DNA from: Weissella sagaensis
Lineage (GTDB): Bacteria; Bacillota; Bacilli; Lactobacillales; Lactobacillaceae
Assembly (NCBI RefSeq): GCF_005405285.1
Contig: NZ_BJDT01000003.1
Coordinates: 1 to 64,000 of the forward strand
Direction: 5' to 3'
DNA length: 64,000 nucleotides
In this document: one piece after another, positions 16,746 to 27,151 of the stretch
Numbering within the stretch: position 1 is the first letter of the stretch
How the letters are laid out: every line of letters starts with the position of its first letter
Translations under genes and position numbers: made by a program
Notes under the pieces: model-generated
Seen by the model: the letters and a program-made list of their open reading frames with translations, nothing else
What the model was told of the DNA's origin: nothing
The model's database searches: none

Positions 16746-16804
16746 TAAAAAAGGTATTGATAATCACAATCATTTACATGATTGGTTATCAATACCTTTT
16801 TTAT
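16746..16804. terminator. Long bidirectional terminator
   Basis: AAGGTATTGATAATCACAATC pairs almost fully with its complement ending in GGTTATCAATACCTT, flanked by A and T runs. It separates convergent yidC and the TetR gene. Confidence 0.85.
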
Positions 16805-16810
16805 TAGGTG

Positions 16811-17362
16811 CTAAATGCTAGCTTGATGTGCACTAGTCATATTATTAGCAATTTGAACCATTTGATTAATTGATTCATGTGCTCCAGTTGCAATCCATCG
16901 AATAGCTAAAGCCAGCATACCAGAAGCAATAAAGTCTGAAACGTAATCAATAGAGCGATTAACAGTTGCTGCATTTTGGATGCCTTTAGCGTATAACCCA
17001 TGTAAGATATCACGTAAAGGTGGGTAGAATTGTTCGCGTAAGCCGGCATTTAGTAGAACAGCAATTGCAATACCATTTGCTTTAATAAAGCCAAAGAAGG
17101 CACGTGAAATAGCTTCTGCATTTAAGGGAAGTTCATCGGCTTCTTTTTCAAAGTCTTGCGTTAACTGCATAACAATAGCTTGGATGACAGCTTCTTTTGT
17201 ACCAAAGTGGCGATAGAAAGCCATCCGTGACACGCCTGCCTTGCGAGTGATTTCAGTAACTGCAAGTTGGTCATAAGATTGGCTTTGCAACAAGGTCAGC
17301 GTTGCATCTATTATTTGATCATCAGTTTGTTGACGAATACTTTCTGTTAACATGTTTTTCAT
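16811..17362 (-). CDS. TetR/AcrR family transcriptional regulator
   Basis: The 183-residue protein has a TetR-type DNA-binding domain in the first 60 residues (DDQIIDATLTLLQSQSYDQL, VTEITRKAGVSRMAFYRHFG, TKEAVIQAIV) and a C-terminal ligand domain with an unassigned effector. No ribosome site is clear before the first ATG; the ATG three codons later is an alternative. Neighbours are yidC and the mevalonate operon, neither an obvious target. Confidence 0.8.
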   Translation of the reverse strand: MKNMLTESIRQQTDDQIIDATLTLLQSQSYDQLAVTEITRKAGVSRMAFYRHFGTKEAVIQAIVMQLTQDFEKEADELPLNAEAISRAFFGFIKANGIAIAVLLNAGLREQFYPPLRDILHGLYAKGIQNAATVNRSIDYVSDFIASGMLALAIRWIATGAHESINQMVQIANNMTSAHQASI

Positions 17363-17394
17363 ATTTTTATTTTACGACATTATCAAGAATGTAA

Positions 17395-17440
17395 GTAAAA
17401 AAAGCAGATAAAATGAAGGTTCACTTTACCTGCTTTAGAA
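17395..17440 (-). terminator. Terminator of the mevalonate operon
   Basis: On the minus strand AAAGCAGGTAAA pairs with TTTATCTGCTTT with one mismatch and is followed by a T run. It lies just after fni. Confidence 0.7.
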
Positions 17441-17471
17441 AAACTTTTAAAACGCTAATAAAACGTTAATT

Positions 17472-18512
17472 TTATAAATGTCGTTGGTCCTTATAATTTA
17501 ATAATTCTGAAGATAAAATATAGGGCACATTTGCTAAATCATCTGCTGATTTAGCACCAACTAATGCGTATAATTTTTTTAATTGTCGTTGCCAATTTAA
17601 AATTTCGTCAACCAATCCGTCAGGACCAGCTTGGAGGACAGTATGTAGAAAATGACCCGCCACACCGACTGCTTTTGCACCCATAATTTGGGCTTTTAAA
17701 ATATCCAAGGGATCTTGAACACCCCCCGTAGCGAAAATAATAGGGGCTTTCGTTAAGGATTGTGCCTCTAATAAACTTTCCGCTGTTGTTTGGCCCCAAT
17801 CATATAGAAAATCAAAACTTTTATGTTGTTCACGATTACGTCTATCTTCAATAACTGCAAAATTAGTGCCAGAACGGCCCCCGATATTAACGTATTCAGC
17901 ACCCATATTATATAAAGTTTGAATGGTTTCAGCACTCATACCAAAACCAACTTCTTTAATGATGACAGGCACATTAACAGTTTGGATAATATCAGCAATA
18001 TTATCTAACCAAATAAATTCTGCATCACCTTCAGGCATCACAATTTCTTGTGGGACATTTAAATGAACTTCTAAAGCATTAGCTCCAATCATATCAACAA
18101 CTTGCTGTGCAGCTTTAGCATGATGTCCAGCACCAATATTTGCCATAATAAAGCCATCAGGGTTAGTTTGACGAGCGACTGTAAAACTTTCAATAGCATC
18201 ACTATCTTTTAGTGCCACACTCTGCGAACCAACTGCCATGGCGATACCAGTTTGACGAGCAACCTGAGCAAGTTGCTGATTGATCTTACCTGTTCGATTA
18301 CTACCACCAGTCATCGCTTCGATATAAAACGGTGTTGTAAAATTAAACTTTTCATCTCTCACAGCAAGAGAAACATCAGCAATGTTTATTTCAGGTAAAC
18401 TATTATGAATGAGACGAACTTGTTTTAACGATGATACTGGTTGCTGTTGTCGATACTCAGCTTCAGATAATGCCAAGTGTTCATCTTTTCGATGTGCGTG
18501 TGCTGATTCCAT
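17472..18512 (-). CDS. fni: Type 2 isopentenyl-diphosphate delta-isomerase
   Basis: The FMN- and NADPH-dependent enzyme interconverts IPP and DMAPP. The 346-residue protein has FYIEAMTGGSNRTGKINQQL, ANIGAGHHAKAAQQVVDMIG, the HLNVPQEIVMPEGD motif, KEVGFGMSAETIQTLYNMGA and IFATGGVQDPLDILKAQIMG, all part of the flavin barrel. It is the last gene of the minus-strand mevalonate operon, five bases after mvaK2. Confidence 0.93.
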   Translation of the reverse strand: MESAHAHRKDEHLALSEAEYRQQQPVSSLKQVRLIHNSLPEINIADVSLAVRDEKFNFTTPFYIEAMTGGSNRTGKINQQLAQVARQTGIAMAVGSQSVALKDSDAIESFTVARQTNPDGFIMANIGAGHHAKAAQQVVDMIGANALEVHLNVPQEIVMPEGDAEFIWLDNIADIIQTVNVPVIIKEVGFGMSAETIQTLYNMGAEYVNIGGRSGTNFAVIEDRRNREQHKSFDFLYDWGQTTAESLLEAQSLTKAPIIFATGGVQDPLDILKAQIMGAKAVGVAGHFLHTVLQAGPDGLVDEILNWQRQLKKLYALVGAKSADDLANVPYILSSELLNYKDQRHL

Positions 18513-18517
18513 ATTGC

Positions 18518-19588
18518 TTATTCTCCTAAAGTTGCGATATGCAAGGGTAGTGGGATAATACCAGAGCGTTGCCAGGCCTTTTGTAATTTTTCTTTATTTT
18601 CATTATGAGTTGTAATTGCGATAACGTTATCACCACCACCAGCCCCTGAAATTTTTGCTGGTATATGTAAGGCATTGGCTATATTAAGGGCATTCGTTAA
18701 GCTGTCTGTTAAATAATTAATTGCCACTGCATTCGTGTAATTAGTAATGTTAATAGCATTTAAAAGGATACTTTGAGATACCATTTCAAAGTCGTTATTT
18801 TCAAGACCCGAAATAAATTTATCAATGAGCGGCTTTGTTGTTAGGACAAGTTCTTCTTTTGCGGTTGCTATTTTTTCAGATGACATAACATGATTCAATA
18901 TCGCTTGTGTGTCAGCGGGTGTTTTTGTCCAACCAATTGCAATTTGCCAATCATCAGGCCATGGCAAAATTTTGATATCCAAACCAGGCCAATCACGTTG
19001 CATAATCGTTGCATAATCTGTGCCATTAGTTAATAGTTGTTTCACAAAGGCATCATCAAATTTACGATAAGACAAAACATCTCCATAAGTTGCCACAGCA
19101 ACATCAGCCATTGATCCTTTAGAAAATTGCGGTAGGGTGAGCATAACAATGGCACCTAATTTAAATTGTTCTTGCTTTGACAATTTTAAATTAAATACTT
19201 TATTAAATGCTTTTATAAGCGCAATCACTACTGCGGCAGATGATCCTAATCCTAATTTTTTACCTTGAAAAGTTAAATCACTTGTAATATTAAGTTTTAA
19301 TCCTTTATAAACAGCAATATTTTTAAAATAATATTGATATAAAACAGCTATCGTTCTTTTTACTAATTGCCAATTATCCATGGTAAGTGATTTTTGTAAG
19401 TGTTCAAAAGGTATTTTTAAGTTGCCGAGTTGGTCACTTGTGATATCTACCACTCGTGTATCATTTGCTTCAGCTGTTACGGTAACATACTTATCAACTG
19501 CAAAGGCGACTGCACTTTGGAAAGGGAATGTTATCGCATATTCACCAATTAAAAATAATTTACCAGGCGCTTGTGCCGTCACTAACAT
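18518..19588 (-). CDS. mvaK2: Phosphomevalonate kinase
   Basis: This GHMP kinase makes diphosphomevalonate from phosphomevalonate. The 356-residue protein starts APGKLFLIGEYAITFP and has the ATP-binding loop KKLGLGSSAAVVIALIKAFN and a C-terminal AKISGAGGGDNVIAIT glycine loop. The KLFLIGEYA start is typical of phosphomevalonate rather than mevalonate kinases. It overlaps mvaD by seven bases. Confidence 0.9.
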   Translation of the reverse strand: MLVTAQAPGKLFLIGEYAITFPFQSAVAFAVDKYVTVTAEANDTRVVDITSDQLGNLKIPFEHLQKSLTMDNWQLVKRTIAVLYQYYFKNIAVYKGLKLNITSDLTFQGKKLGLGSSAAVVIALIKAFNKVFNLKLSKQEQFKLGAIVMLTLPQFSKGSMADVAVATYGDVLSYRKFDDAFVKQLLTNGTDYATIMQRDWPGLDIKILPWPDDWQIAIGWTKTPADTQAILNHVMSSEKIATAKEELVLTTKPLIDKFISGLENNDFEMVSQSILLNAINITNYTNAVAINYLTDSLTNALNIANALHIPAKISGAGGGDNVIAITTHNENKEKLQKAWQRSGIIPLPLHIATLGE

Positions 19589-20565
19589 ATGGAGTCTCCT
19601 GCATTGATTTGAATTCCCGGTCCTGGGTGCGCATTAATAACTTGATTATCTGAAACAATTGCTAACAGCGCTTCTTTAATGACCTCAGTATCAGCAGGAT
19701 TAGAAATTAATTTGACATTTGGTCCGGCATCCATTGTGGCATAAACAGGAATTCCTTTTTGTCGTAATTCTTGAGCCATCAAAATAACTTCCCAACTTTT
19801 ATCAGTTAAATAGTTAAATGGGGGAACGGCTGTCATATTAGTTGCATGCATTTGAAGCGCATTAGCTTCTGCTATTTGGCCAATAGTCATTAAATCATGC
19901 TCATGAATTGCAGTTATCATTTGATTGACTTGTTCATTAGCTGTTTTCACCCATAAATCGTAAAAAGGGGAAGTTGTCATAGCATGTTGCATGCCGGCAC
20001 GAGAACCAACTTCTTTTTGTTGATCATTAATAACAACCGTCATCAACTGAATTGGCCAATCTGCATCAGCTAGTAATGGAGAACCTACTGATGTTAAATC
20101 ATTGCCTGGTGTCCACTGCGCGAAGCCACCAAAAATTGATCGGGTTGCCGAACCCGATCCTTGACGGGCTAGACGCGAAAGTTCTGTTAAAGTTAAATCT
20201 AACCCAGCTGCTTTACTAGCAGCACCAGCTAAGGCTGCAAATGCTGAAGCTGATGATGCTAAGCCAGCTGCCGTTGGCACATGATTAGTTGAAATGACTG
20301 ATGCATAACTAGCAATACCTGCTTGTTGTCGCACAATGTTAAGGAAACGACTAACTTTTTGCAGGGCATGTCCAGTTATAATTTCATTATCTAAGATAAA
20401 TTTATCAGCTGTTAAACTTTCATCAAACCAAACAGTTGTATCTGTATAAAATTCATCAAGCGTCAAAGATATTGATGTCGTCGTAGGTGTTATGATAGCA
20501 GTATCTGCTTTACCCCAATATTTTAATAATGCGATATTTGTATGCGCACGTGCTGTAAAATGCAT
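19582..20565 (-). CDS. mvaD: Diphosphomevalonate decarboxylase
   Basis: It decarboxylates diphosphomevalonate to isopentenyl diphosphate with ATP. The 327-residue protein has ARAHTNIALLKYWGKAD, the ATP loop PTAAGLASSASAFAALAGAA, RQGSGSATRSIFGGFAQWTPG and YATMDAGPNVKLI, all strong family signatures. The gene lies between mvk and mvaK2 in the operon. Confidence 0.95.
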   Translation of the reverse strand: MHFTARAHTNIALLKYWGKADTAIITPTTTSISLTLDEFYTDTTVWFDESLTADKFILDNEIITGHALQKVSRFLNIVRQQAGIASYASVISTNHVPTAAGLASSASAFAALAGAASKAAGLDLTLTELSRLARQGSGSATRSIFGGFAQWTPGNDLTSVGSPLLADADWPIQLMTVVINDQQKEVGSRAGMQHAMTTSPFYDLWVKTANEQVNQMITAIHEHDLMTIGQIAEANALQMHATNMTAVPPFNYLTDKSWEVILMAQELRQKGIPVYATMDAGPNVKLISNPADTEVIKEALLAIVSDNQVINAHPGPGIQINAGDSIC

Positions 20566-20592
20566 CTTAAAAACTCCTAATGCTAAAAATGA

Positions 20593-21573
20593 TTAATGAC
20601 TATACGTTTGTGTCCAAACCTCATGCGCACCGGCAGCTTCTAACGCGGTTAAAACATTAGTTGTTTGCTCGGCATTTTGAGTTAGTGCAATCATTGTGCC
20701 ACCAACACCACCACCAGTAAGTTTAGCGCCTAACGCACCAGCATTGCGAGCTGCTGAAATTAACTCATCCAATTTAGGATGAGAAATACCCAAAGCTTCT
20801 AAATGCTTTTGTGCTTTATTCATAAATTGCCCTAATTTAAGGACGTTATTCTCCGAAATAGCAATACGAGTATTTTTAACAATTTCCCCAATTTTATCAA
20901 TATGGTGCTGTGTCGTTTTAGGTTCATTAAAAAGATGTTCACGCACAACTGCCACGGCCATTCCTGTTTGTCCTTGAATACCTGTGTCGGCAATGATAAG
21001 TGTTGCATCTAGTGATACATTTATTTTTTGGGGTTGTTCGCCTTTAACAAACCAAATTGCTTGGTCATTAGCAACCGTTGCAGTGTCTAGACCTGAAGGT
21101 GACCCATGAGTAATTGATTCTTCAATACTTGCCCAACGTTGTAATTCTGATTTTGAAAGAGGCTTATTGAAAAAATCAAACAAACCACGAACAATTGCAA
21201 TAGCTGTTGCTGCGGATGAACCCATACCACGTTCTTGTGGAATGTTAGAAGTAATGGTCATCGTAAAAGGCAAATCTGCTGCATCAAAGTACCGTAATAA
21301 TCTGATGATCAGCTGACGAATACCTTCATAAACTTCTGCCATTGCTTCTAATGAACCGCGATAGGATTGAGACAAGATTACCTGTCCTGCTTCGCGTGGT
21401 TCTATTTTGACAGTCATTGCCAAATCCGGTAAGGGAAGTGCAATGGCTGGTTGGCCATAAACGACCGCATGTTCGCCAAGTAAAATAACTTTGGCATGGC
21501 TTACGCCGATTCCTGGTTTTTTCACTTTGAAATTACCAATCCATTCTATTTTTATTGTAGCTTTTTTAATCAT
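20593..21573 (-). CDS. mvk: Mevalonate kinase
   Basis: First kinase of the lower mevalonate pathway. The protein has GVSHAKVILLGEHAVVYGQP, the ATP loop PQERGMGSSAATAIAIVRGL and a C-terminal AKLTGGGVGGTMIALT loop. The 326-residue frame from 21573 has a 16-residue N-terminal extension and no ribosome site; a GTG at 21525 giving VKKPGIGVSHAKV fits the family start better. The gene is the first of the operon; the 200 bases upstream are shared with divergent dinG. Confidence 0.93.
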   Translation of the reverse strand: MIKKATIKIEWIGNFKVKKPGIGVSHAKVILLGEHAVVYGQPAIALPLPDLAMTVKIEPREAGQVILSQSYRGSLEAMAEVYEGIRQLIIRLLRYFDAADLPFTMTITSNIPQERGMGSSAATAIAIVRGLFDFFNKPLSKSELQRWASIEESITHGSPSGLDTATVANDQAIWFVKGEQPQKINVSLDATLIIADTGIQGQTGMAVAVVREHLFNEPKTTQHHIDKIGEIVKNTRIAISENNVLKLGQFMNKAQKHLEALGISHPKLDELISAARNAGALGAKLTGGGVGGTMIALTQNAEQTTNVLTALEAAGAHEVWTQTYSH

Positions 21574-21729
21574 ATCAAATTCATAGGCTAATTACATCAT
21601 ATAATTATAAGCTTAAATATATGTATCCCTTTTAATTTTACACGATTCTTAACAAAGTATATTAGAATATGCTTTATATGATTGTGACATAATCCAATAG
21701 CAGATTACATAAATATAGCTGTATAAATA

Positions 21730-21738
21730 TGCTATAAT
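21730..21738 (+). promoter_or_regulatory. dinG promoter, extended -10
   Basis: TGCTATAAT is a perfect extended -10 (TGN-TATAAT), 38 bases before the dinG ATG. No good -35 lies at standard spacing; TTACAT at 21705 is too far upstream. Confidence 0.55.
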
Positions 21739-21776
21739 TTACCTAAGATTATAAGAGAAAGTCGTGGTGCGTTTCG

Positions 21777-24608
21777 ATGCTAAATAAAGACATCTATGCA
21801 GTTGTTGATCTAGAAACAACTCGTACAACGAGCGAATCAGGTCGCATCATTCAAATTGCGATTGCGTTCGTACAAAACAAAAAAATTATTAATCAATTTT
21901 CAACTTTAATAAATCCAAGGGAAATTATTCCACGAAATATTGTGCAGTTGACAGGTATCACACAAAATATGGTAGAAGGGGCGCCATTGTTTTCAGATAT
22001 TGCTGAATCAATTCATACCATGTTGTCAGGAACCATTTTTGTCGCGCACAATGTCAATTTTGATTTACCATTCTTAAATGCCGAATTTAAAAGAGCAGGG
22101 TTGCGTGAATTAGACTTGGTAGCTTTAGATACTGTTACCTTAAGTCAAATTGTGTGGCCAACAGCGCCAGGCTTTCGCTTAGTAGATTTGACAACTTATT
22201 TATCCTTAACTCATGGGCGACCTCATCAAGCAGATAGTGACGCTTTAGCAACAGCTGCTTTATTAATTAAAATCATCACTCGGCTAGAATCATTACCGAT
22301 AGTGACCTTACAATCTTTAGTAGATTTACCTTTGGTATTACCAAAGGATTCTAAAGAATTGTTTGAAAAAGCACTGTTAAAAGCAAAGTCATTACGTCAA
22401 CCGTTATCAAAACACTTACAAGTAATAGATGGGCTAGCAATTCATCGTTTCAGTGATCCTGAGCCATTAAGTAACACAAAAAATATGTCTTATCCGGCTA
22501 AACGTGCAGCTAAACAACAACTGTATGGCGAAACTTTAACGTACCGTGAGCAACAAGCTAAATTGATGAATGCCATAAAGAAACACTATACAAAGCCAAC
22601 GTTTTCAACAGTGCCAGGAGAATCTGCTTTTGTTGCAGAAGCACCAACTGGTATGGGCAAAACACTCGGCTTTTTGTTACCTTTTGCTTATTTAGCTAAT
22701 GATTCAGACAAACAAGTTATTATTACGGAACCAACTATTACCTTGCAAACACAGGTTACTGAAACGATTAATACGACATTACATGATATTTTACCTTTTG
22801 AAGTTCGGGCAGTTAGTCTAAAAGGACGGCGTCAATATTTGAATTTGCAAAGTTTTAAACGCTCATTGCAAATTGATGAAGGGACTACATCATTACAGTT
22901 TATTAAAGCACAAATTTTAGTGTGGTTAACCGAAACAGTTCGTGGTGATTTTGATGAGTTGCATTTAATGAATGCACAACAAAAATTTATCGCAAAGCTA
23001 TCACAAAATGCTAATAATCCGACAGGCTCACCATTCTATGGTTACGAATTTTTTGAAAGACAACATGTTTTAGCAAAACAAGCGCAATTTTTAGTCGTTA
23101 ACCATAATTATTTAGCAGAATATGCAAGTGAATTAGGTGATCAAAAAAATAAGCCTTATTTAGTAATTGATGAAGCGCAAAACTTACCTTCAGCTGTTTT
23201 AGATCAAAGTCGCCATCAGCTACCAATTCAAACATGGCTAGCTCGAGTGCAAACAGCAATCAATTTAATTCTACAAGACACTAAACCAGCTATTGGTGAT
23301 ATTTTGCACCGTATTATTGGTGGTGAACGATTAAAAAATCATTTATTGCAATCTTTAGAAATCATCTCAAATGAAATTCCGCAATTACAAGTTGCTTTAT
23401 ACCGACGTTTTTTATTAAATAAAAAAATGCCAGCAACACAGGGCCAATACGAAATTGCTTTGGCCAATAATGATTTTGCTCAGTTTTGGGTTGATCAAGC
23501 AAATCATGTCACTAGTATCCATAAAGAAGTATTGCATTTAGAAGATTCATTACAAATTTTATTAGGACAATTTAGTTATTCTAAAATTGCATTTTCACTA
23601 GGAGAAAGACAACAATTAGCTGATTTTAGGCGTTTATTAGATAGTATTAGTCAATATGAAAAACAATTGACAATTTTCCAACAAGACTTGGTTGATTTTC
23701 CGAAGGCCAGTATTTTTTGGTTAACTGATGCGCCAAATCATGATAGTAGTAATTTAAAGTTAAGTGGTGGATTATTACATACATTAAATTATTTTGAAGA
23801 AAAAGTTTATCCTCATTTCATGCCACCAACAATTATCGGTGCAACTTTATTTACATCAACGAAATCAGGTTATTTATATGATCGATTAAATATAGATAAA
23901 GAAACAGCAACGGTACGTCATTATCCTGATATTTTTGATTTTGAAAAGCAGGCTAGACTTTTGATGGTTAAAAATGCACCAGCACCAACAGATAAGCATT
24001 TTGTAAACTATTTAGCAAATCAATTAGTCAACGTCACAACAGCTGTAAATAAAAATACACTAGTTTTGTTTAATTCTTTGGAAATGATTCAACAAGTGTA
24101 CAATCAAATGCAAGCTAACCCAAAACTACAGCAAAGTAAGTTAACAATTTTGGCGCAAGGCGTAACTGGGACGCGTGGTAAAATTAGGAAACGTATGCAG
24201 TCCGAAAAAAATATTGTGGTGTTAGGCGCTGCCAGTTTCTGGGAAGGCATTGACTTACCAGGTGACCAATTACGATTACTTGTTATTGCACGATTACCAT
24301 TTGACCGTCCAGATACAGTGCTACAAAAAGCAGAGGAAGCGGTTTTAACTGCTCAAGGTAAGCAACCATTTTACCAAAGTACCTTACCTAAAGCAGTTCT
24401 TAGATTAAGGCAAGGTATTGGTCGTTTAATAAGAACACCAGAAGATTATGGTGCCATTATTATTTATGATGTTCGTATTTTAACGAAGGCATATGGTAAA
24501 ACATTACGCAAAATGTTACCAACAAATCTACCGCAAAAAGAACTAACTGATGATAAAATCGTCCCAACTTTACAGAATTTTTTTGCAGAAGAACATAAAC
24601 AACTTTAA
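21777..24608 (+). CDS. dinG: DinG-family helicase with N-terminal exonuclease domain
   Basis: The 943-residue protein joins a DnaQ-like 3'-5' exonuclease domain (VVDLETT, FVAHNVNFDLPFL, HQADSDALATA; residues 1-170) to an XPD/DinG-type superfamily 2 helicase (Walker A EAPTGMGKT near residue 290, DEAQ box VIDEAQNLPS, motif SFWEGIDLPGDQLRLLVIAR and QGIGRLIRTPED). As in other Firmicute DinG proteins the iron-sulfur cluster cysteines are absent. Its position before ypmB-asnS-dnaD matches Bacillus. It probably acts in DNA repair. Confidence 0.92.
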   Translation: MLNKDIYAVVDLETTRTTSESGRIIQIAIAFVQNKKIINQFSTLINPREIIPRNIVQLTGITQNMVEGAPLFSDIAESIHTMLSGTIFVAHNVNFDLPFLNAEFKRAGLRELDLVALDTVTLSQIVWPTAPGFRLVDLTTYLSLTHGRPHQADSDALATAALLIKIITRLESLPIVTLQSLVDLPLVLPKDSKELFEKALLKAKSLRQPLSKHLQVIDGLAIHRFSDPEPLSNTKNMSYPAKRAAKQQLYGETLTYREQQAKLMNAIKKHYTKPTFSTVPGESAFVAEAPTGMGKTLGFLLPFAYLANDSDKQVIITEPTITLQTQVTETINTTLHDILPFEVRAVSLKGRRQYLNLQSFKRSLQIDEGTTSLQFIKAQILVWLTETVRGDFDELHLMNAQQKFIAKLSQNANNPTGSPFYGYEFFERQHVLAKQAQFLVVNHNYLAEYASELGDQKNKPYLVIDEAQNLPSAVLDQSRHQLPIQTWLARVQTAINLILQDTKPAIGDILHRIIGGERLKNHLLQSLEIISNEIPQLQVALYRRFLLNKKMPATQGQYEIALANNDFAQFWVDQANHVTSIHKEVLHLEDSLQILLGQFSYSKIAFSLGERQQLADFRRLLDSISQYEKQLTIFQQDLVDFPKASIFWLTDAPNHDSSNLKLSGGLLHTLNYFEEKVYPHFMPPTIIGATLFTSTKSGYLYDRLNIDKETATVRHYPDIFDFEKQARLLMVKNAPAPTDKHFVNYLANQLVNVTTAVNKNTLVLFNSLEMIQQVYNQMQANPKLQQSKLTILAQGVTGTRGKIRKRMQSEKNIVVLGAASFWEGIDLPGDQLRLLVIARLPFDRPDTVLQKAEEAVLTAQGKQPFYQSTLPKAVLRLRQGIGRLIRTPEDYGAIIIYDVRILTKAYGKTLRKMLPTNLPQKELTDDKIVPTLQNFFAEEHKQL

Positions 24609-24691
24609 TAAGGAACAAAAATTTGGTAAAGTAATAAGTGGTTTGTTTTTATAGTGGGTAAAGAGTATTTATTATAAAGGAGCTTAGTGAC

Positions 24692-25210
24692 ATGGAGATG
24701 CGTATGCGATCAACAATTCACGGATATCGTGGTAAGCGGCTTCGACACTGGTTACTTGGTATCTTAATATTTTTAGTCATCATTTTGATTGGTATATCAA
24801 TTTTAGAAAAAGCACAAAGCCCTATTGATACTGCCAAAGAGCGCATAACAAAAGTTGCTAAGCAATCGAATAAGTTATCCTCTGTATCAAAATTTTATCG
24901 TATTTCACGGCAAAACACATATTATAGTGCAATCGGTGAAAATAAAAAGCACGAACAAGTTGGTGTTATTGCTCGTGGAAAATCAAATAAACTAACAACT
25001 ATAAATATGGCCGATGGTTTGTCAGAAAAAGACGTTCGAAAATTAGTAGATAAACAATTTAATCCACAAAAAGTAACTAGTATTGGTTTAGCAATATATG
25101 AAAAAGTGCCAGTTTGGCAAGTTACTTTTATTGACAAAGATGACAATTTAAACTTTATCACATACCAATTTTCAAATGGTAAACAAGTACAGACTATTCG
25201 TCATTTATAA
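24692..25210 (+). CDS. ypmB: YpmB-like membrane-anchored protein (DUF5590)
   Basis: The 172-residue protein has a basic start, one membrane helix ([18 protein letters not shown]) and an external domain with tandem PepSY-like folds ([39 protein letters not shown]). Size and position between dinG and asnS match ypmB of Bacillus. AAAGGAGC lies upstream of the ATG at 24692; ATGs two and four codons later are alternatives. No function is established. Confidence 0.75.
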   Translation: MEMRMRSTIHGYRGKRLRHWLLGILIFLVIILIGISILEKAQSPIDTAKERITKVAKQSNKLSSVSKFYRISRQNTYYSAIGENKKHEQVGVIARGKSNKLTTINMADGLSEKDVRKLVDKQFNPQKVTSIGLAIYEKVPVWQVTFIDKDDNLNFITYQFSNGKQVQTIRHL

Positions 25211-25242
25211 AATATTTATTAACCATAAAGGAGCTCAAAATA

Positions 25243-26538
25243 ATGGAAACAATTCGCATTGAAGACGCGAAAAATTATGTTGGCCAAGAAGTCCGTTTAG
25301 GTGCATGGCTAAGAAATAAACGTGGATCAGGTAAGATGCAATTCTTGCAATTACGTGATGGTACGGCTTTCTTCCAAGGTGTTGTTGTTAAAGCTAATGT
25401 TGGTGAAGATATTTTTTCTAAAGCAAAGGCTCTTACACAAGAAACAAGCATGTATTTAATTGGGACAATTGTTGCTGATGAGCGCTCACCATTTGGTTAC
25501 GAGATGCAAATCAAAGATTTAACAGTTGTTGGTGAATCAGAGGGATACCCAATTACACCAAAAGAACATGGAACAGAGTTCTTAATGGATCATCGTCATT
25601 TATATTTACGTCACATTCAGCCATTTGCTGTACTACGTATCCGTAATACTTTGATTGCTGCGACATACGAATTCTTTAATAAAGAAGGGTTTATTAAAAT
25701 TGATTCACCATTAATGACAGGTTCAGCACCTGAAGGAACAACCGAATTGTTCCACACTGAATATTTTGACGAAGATGCATACCTTTCACAAACAGGTCAA
25801 TTATATGCCGAAGCTGGTGCCATGGCTTTCGGACGGGTTTTCACTTTTGGGCCAACTTTCCGTGCCGAAAAGTCAAAGACACGTCGTCACCTAACAGAAT
25901 TTTGGATGATTGAACCTGAAATGGCTTGGATGACTCAAGAAGATTCATTAAAAGTTCAAGAACGTTACATTGCTTACTTAATTCAAGCTGTCTTGGACCG
26001 TAATGAATATGAATTGGATCTATTAGGTCGTGATAAAGATCTATTAAAGTCATATACACAATTACCATATCCACGTGTCTCATATGATGATGCTATTAAG
26101 TTATTGCAAGATAATGACTTTGATGTGCAATGGGGGGTTGATTTTGGTTCACCTGAGGAAACTTTCTTAGCAAACCATTTTGCAAAGCCGGTATTTATTA
26201 CTAATTTCCCTAAGGCCATTAAAGCCTTTTATATGAAACGCCATCCTGATCGTGATGACGTTGTTATTTCTGCTGACTTGTTAGCACCTGAGGGTTATGG
26301 TGAAATCATTGGTGGCTCTGAGCGTGATACTGATTATGATTATCTAGAGAAGCGCATTAAAGAGCAAGGTCTTGATCTTAATGAATACTCATGGTACCTA
26401 GATTTACGTAAGTATGGTTCTGTACCTCATTCTGGATTTGGACTTGGACTAGAACGTGCTGTAACTTGGATCACTGGCGAAGAGCATATTCGTGAAGCAA
26501 TACCGTTTCCACGCACAATGAACAGACTATGGCCATAA
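25243..26538 (+). CDS. asnS: Asparaginyl-tRNA synthetase
   Basis: Class II synthetase charging tRNA-Asn. The 431-residue protein has an OB-fold anticodon-binding domain (residues 1-110, [20 protein letters not shown]), motif 2 ([26 protein letters not shown]) in part, and motif 3 [15 protein letters not shown] at the C-terminus. AAAGGAGC precedes the ATG. It ends the dinG-ypmB-asnS unit with a strong terminator. Confidence 0.95.
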   Translation: METIRIEDAKNYVGQEVRLGAWLRNKRGSGKMQFLQLRDGTAFFQGVVVKANVGEDIFSKAKALTQETSMYLIGTIVADERSPFGYEMQIKDLTVVGESEGYPITPKEHGTEFLMDHRHLYLRHIQPFAVLRIRNTLIAATYEFFNKEGFIKIDSPLMTGSAPEGTTELFHTEYFDEDAYLSQTGQLYAEAGAMAFGRVFTFGPTFRAEKSKTRRHLTEFWMIEPEMAWMTQEDSLKVQERYIAYLIQAVLDRNEYELDLLGRDKDLLKSYTQLPYPRVSYDDAIKLLQDNDFDVQWGVDFGSPEETFLANHFAKPVFITNFPKAIKAFYMKRHPDRDDVVISADLLAPEGYGEIIGGSERDTDYDYLEKRIKEQGLDLNEYSWYLDLRKYGSVPHSGFGLGLERAVTWITGEEHIREAIPFPRTMNRLWP

Positions 26539-26557
26539 GCTGAATACAAATACTATT

Positions 26558-26606
26558 AAACCGCTACAAACTCTGTTATGGCAATGTTTGTAGCGGTTTT
26601 TATTTG
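26558..26606 (+). terminator. Terminator of asnS
   Basis: AAACCGCTACAAAC pairs with GTTTGTAGCGGTTT around a 14-base loop, followed by TTATTTG. Confidence 0.85.
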
Positions 26607-27151
26607 TTCTGTAATGTACGATAATATTCGACAAAATACGCTAAAATTCCCACAATTTTCCCACAAAAAAGTAACCAAGTTTTTACTATATTTTATCTAA
26701 AAATTTAGTTGGTTGATAACTTTATTATGCCTAACAACCAAATTAGTGATTTTTATTTTAGGTATAATAACAAGGGAACATGTAGAAGACTTTAGTAATT
26801 ATTTTATACAATGGGACTTAAAATAAAAAATTATCAAAAGTCCATCATAAATTCAATATCTATAGTTGTTTAACTAAAAATAACGTGTGTTACTAGTATG
26901 ATCTATAACTCATCATTCGAATCACCATTTCTTAACATAATGATATATGGTATGCTAGATGGTATTATTTTAATAAGGGTTGTTAATCAACAAACTATTC
27001 ATTTACCAATATTAGTCGGTATTAATTGTTACTACTATTGGTAATTTATTTAAAAATACGTAATGAAAATTAACAAATCAAGGTTTTCCATTTGGATAAT
27101 CTTATTATTTTATGAACAAATTTAAGTATTATATTGAAAAGGTGTCAAAAA
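26607..27151. other. AT-rich intergenic stretch upstream of dnaD
   Basis: About 545 bases without a convincing gene. It has a TATAAT at about 26763 and several short inverted repeats but no frame of length or ribosome site. It probably carries the dnaD promoter; I see no recognisable RNA. Confidence 0.4.

Noticed and set aside
26607-27151. Search for an RNA gene or small protein upstream of dnaD
   Set aside because: No T-box, riboswitch or tRNA features and no frame with a ribosome site; treated as plain intergenic DNA.
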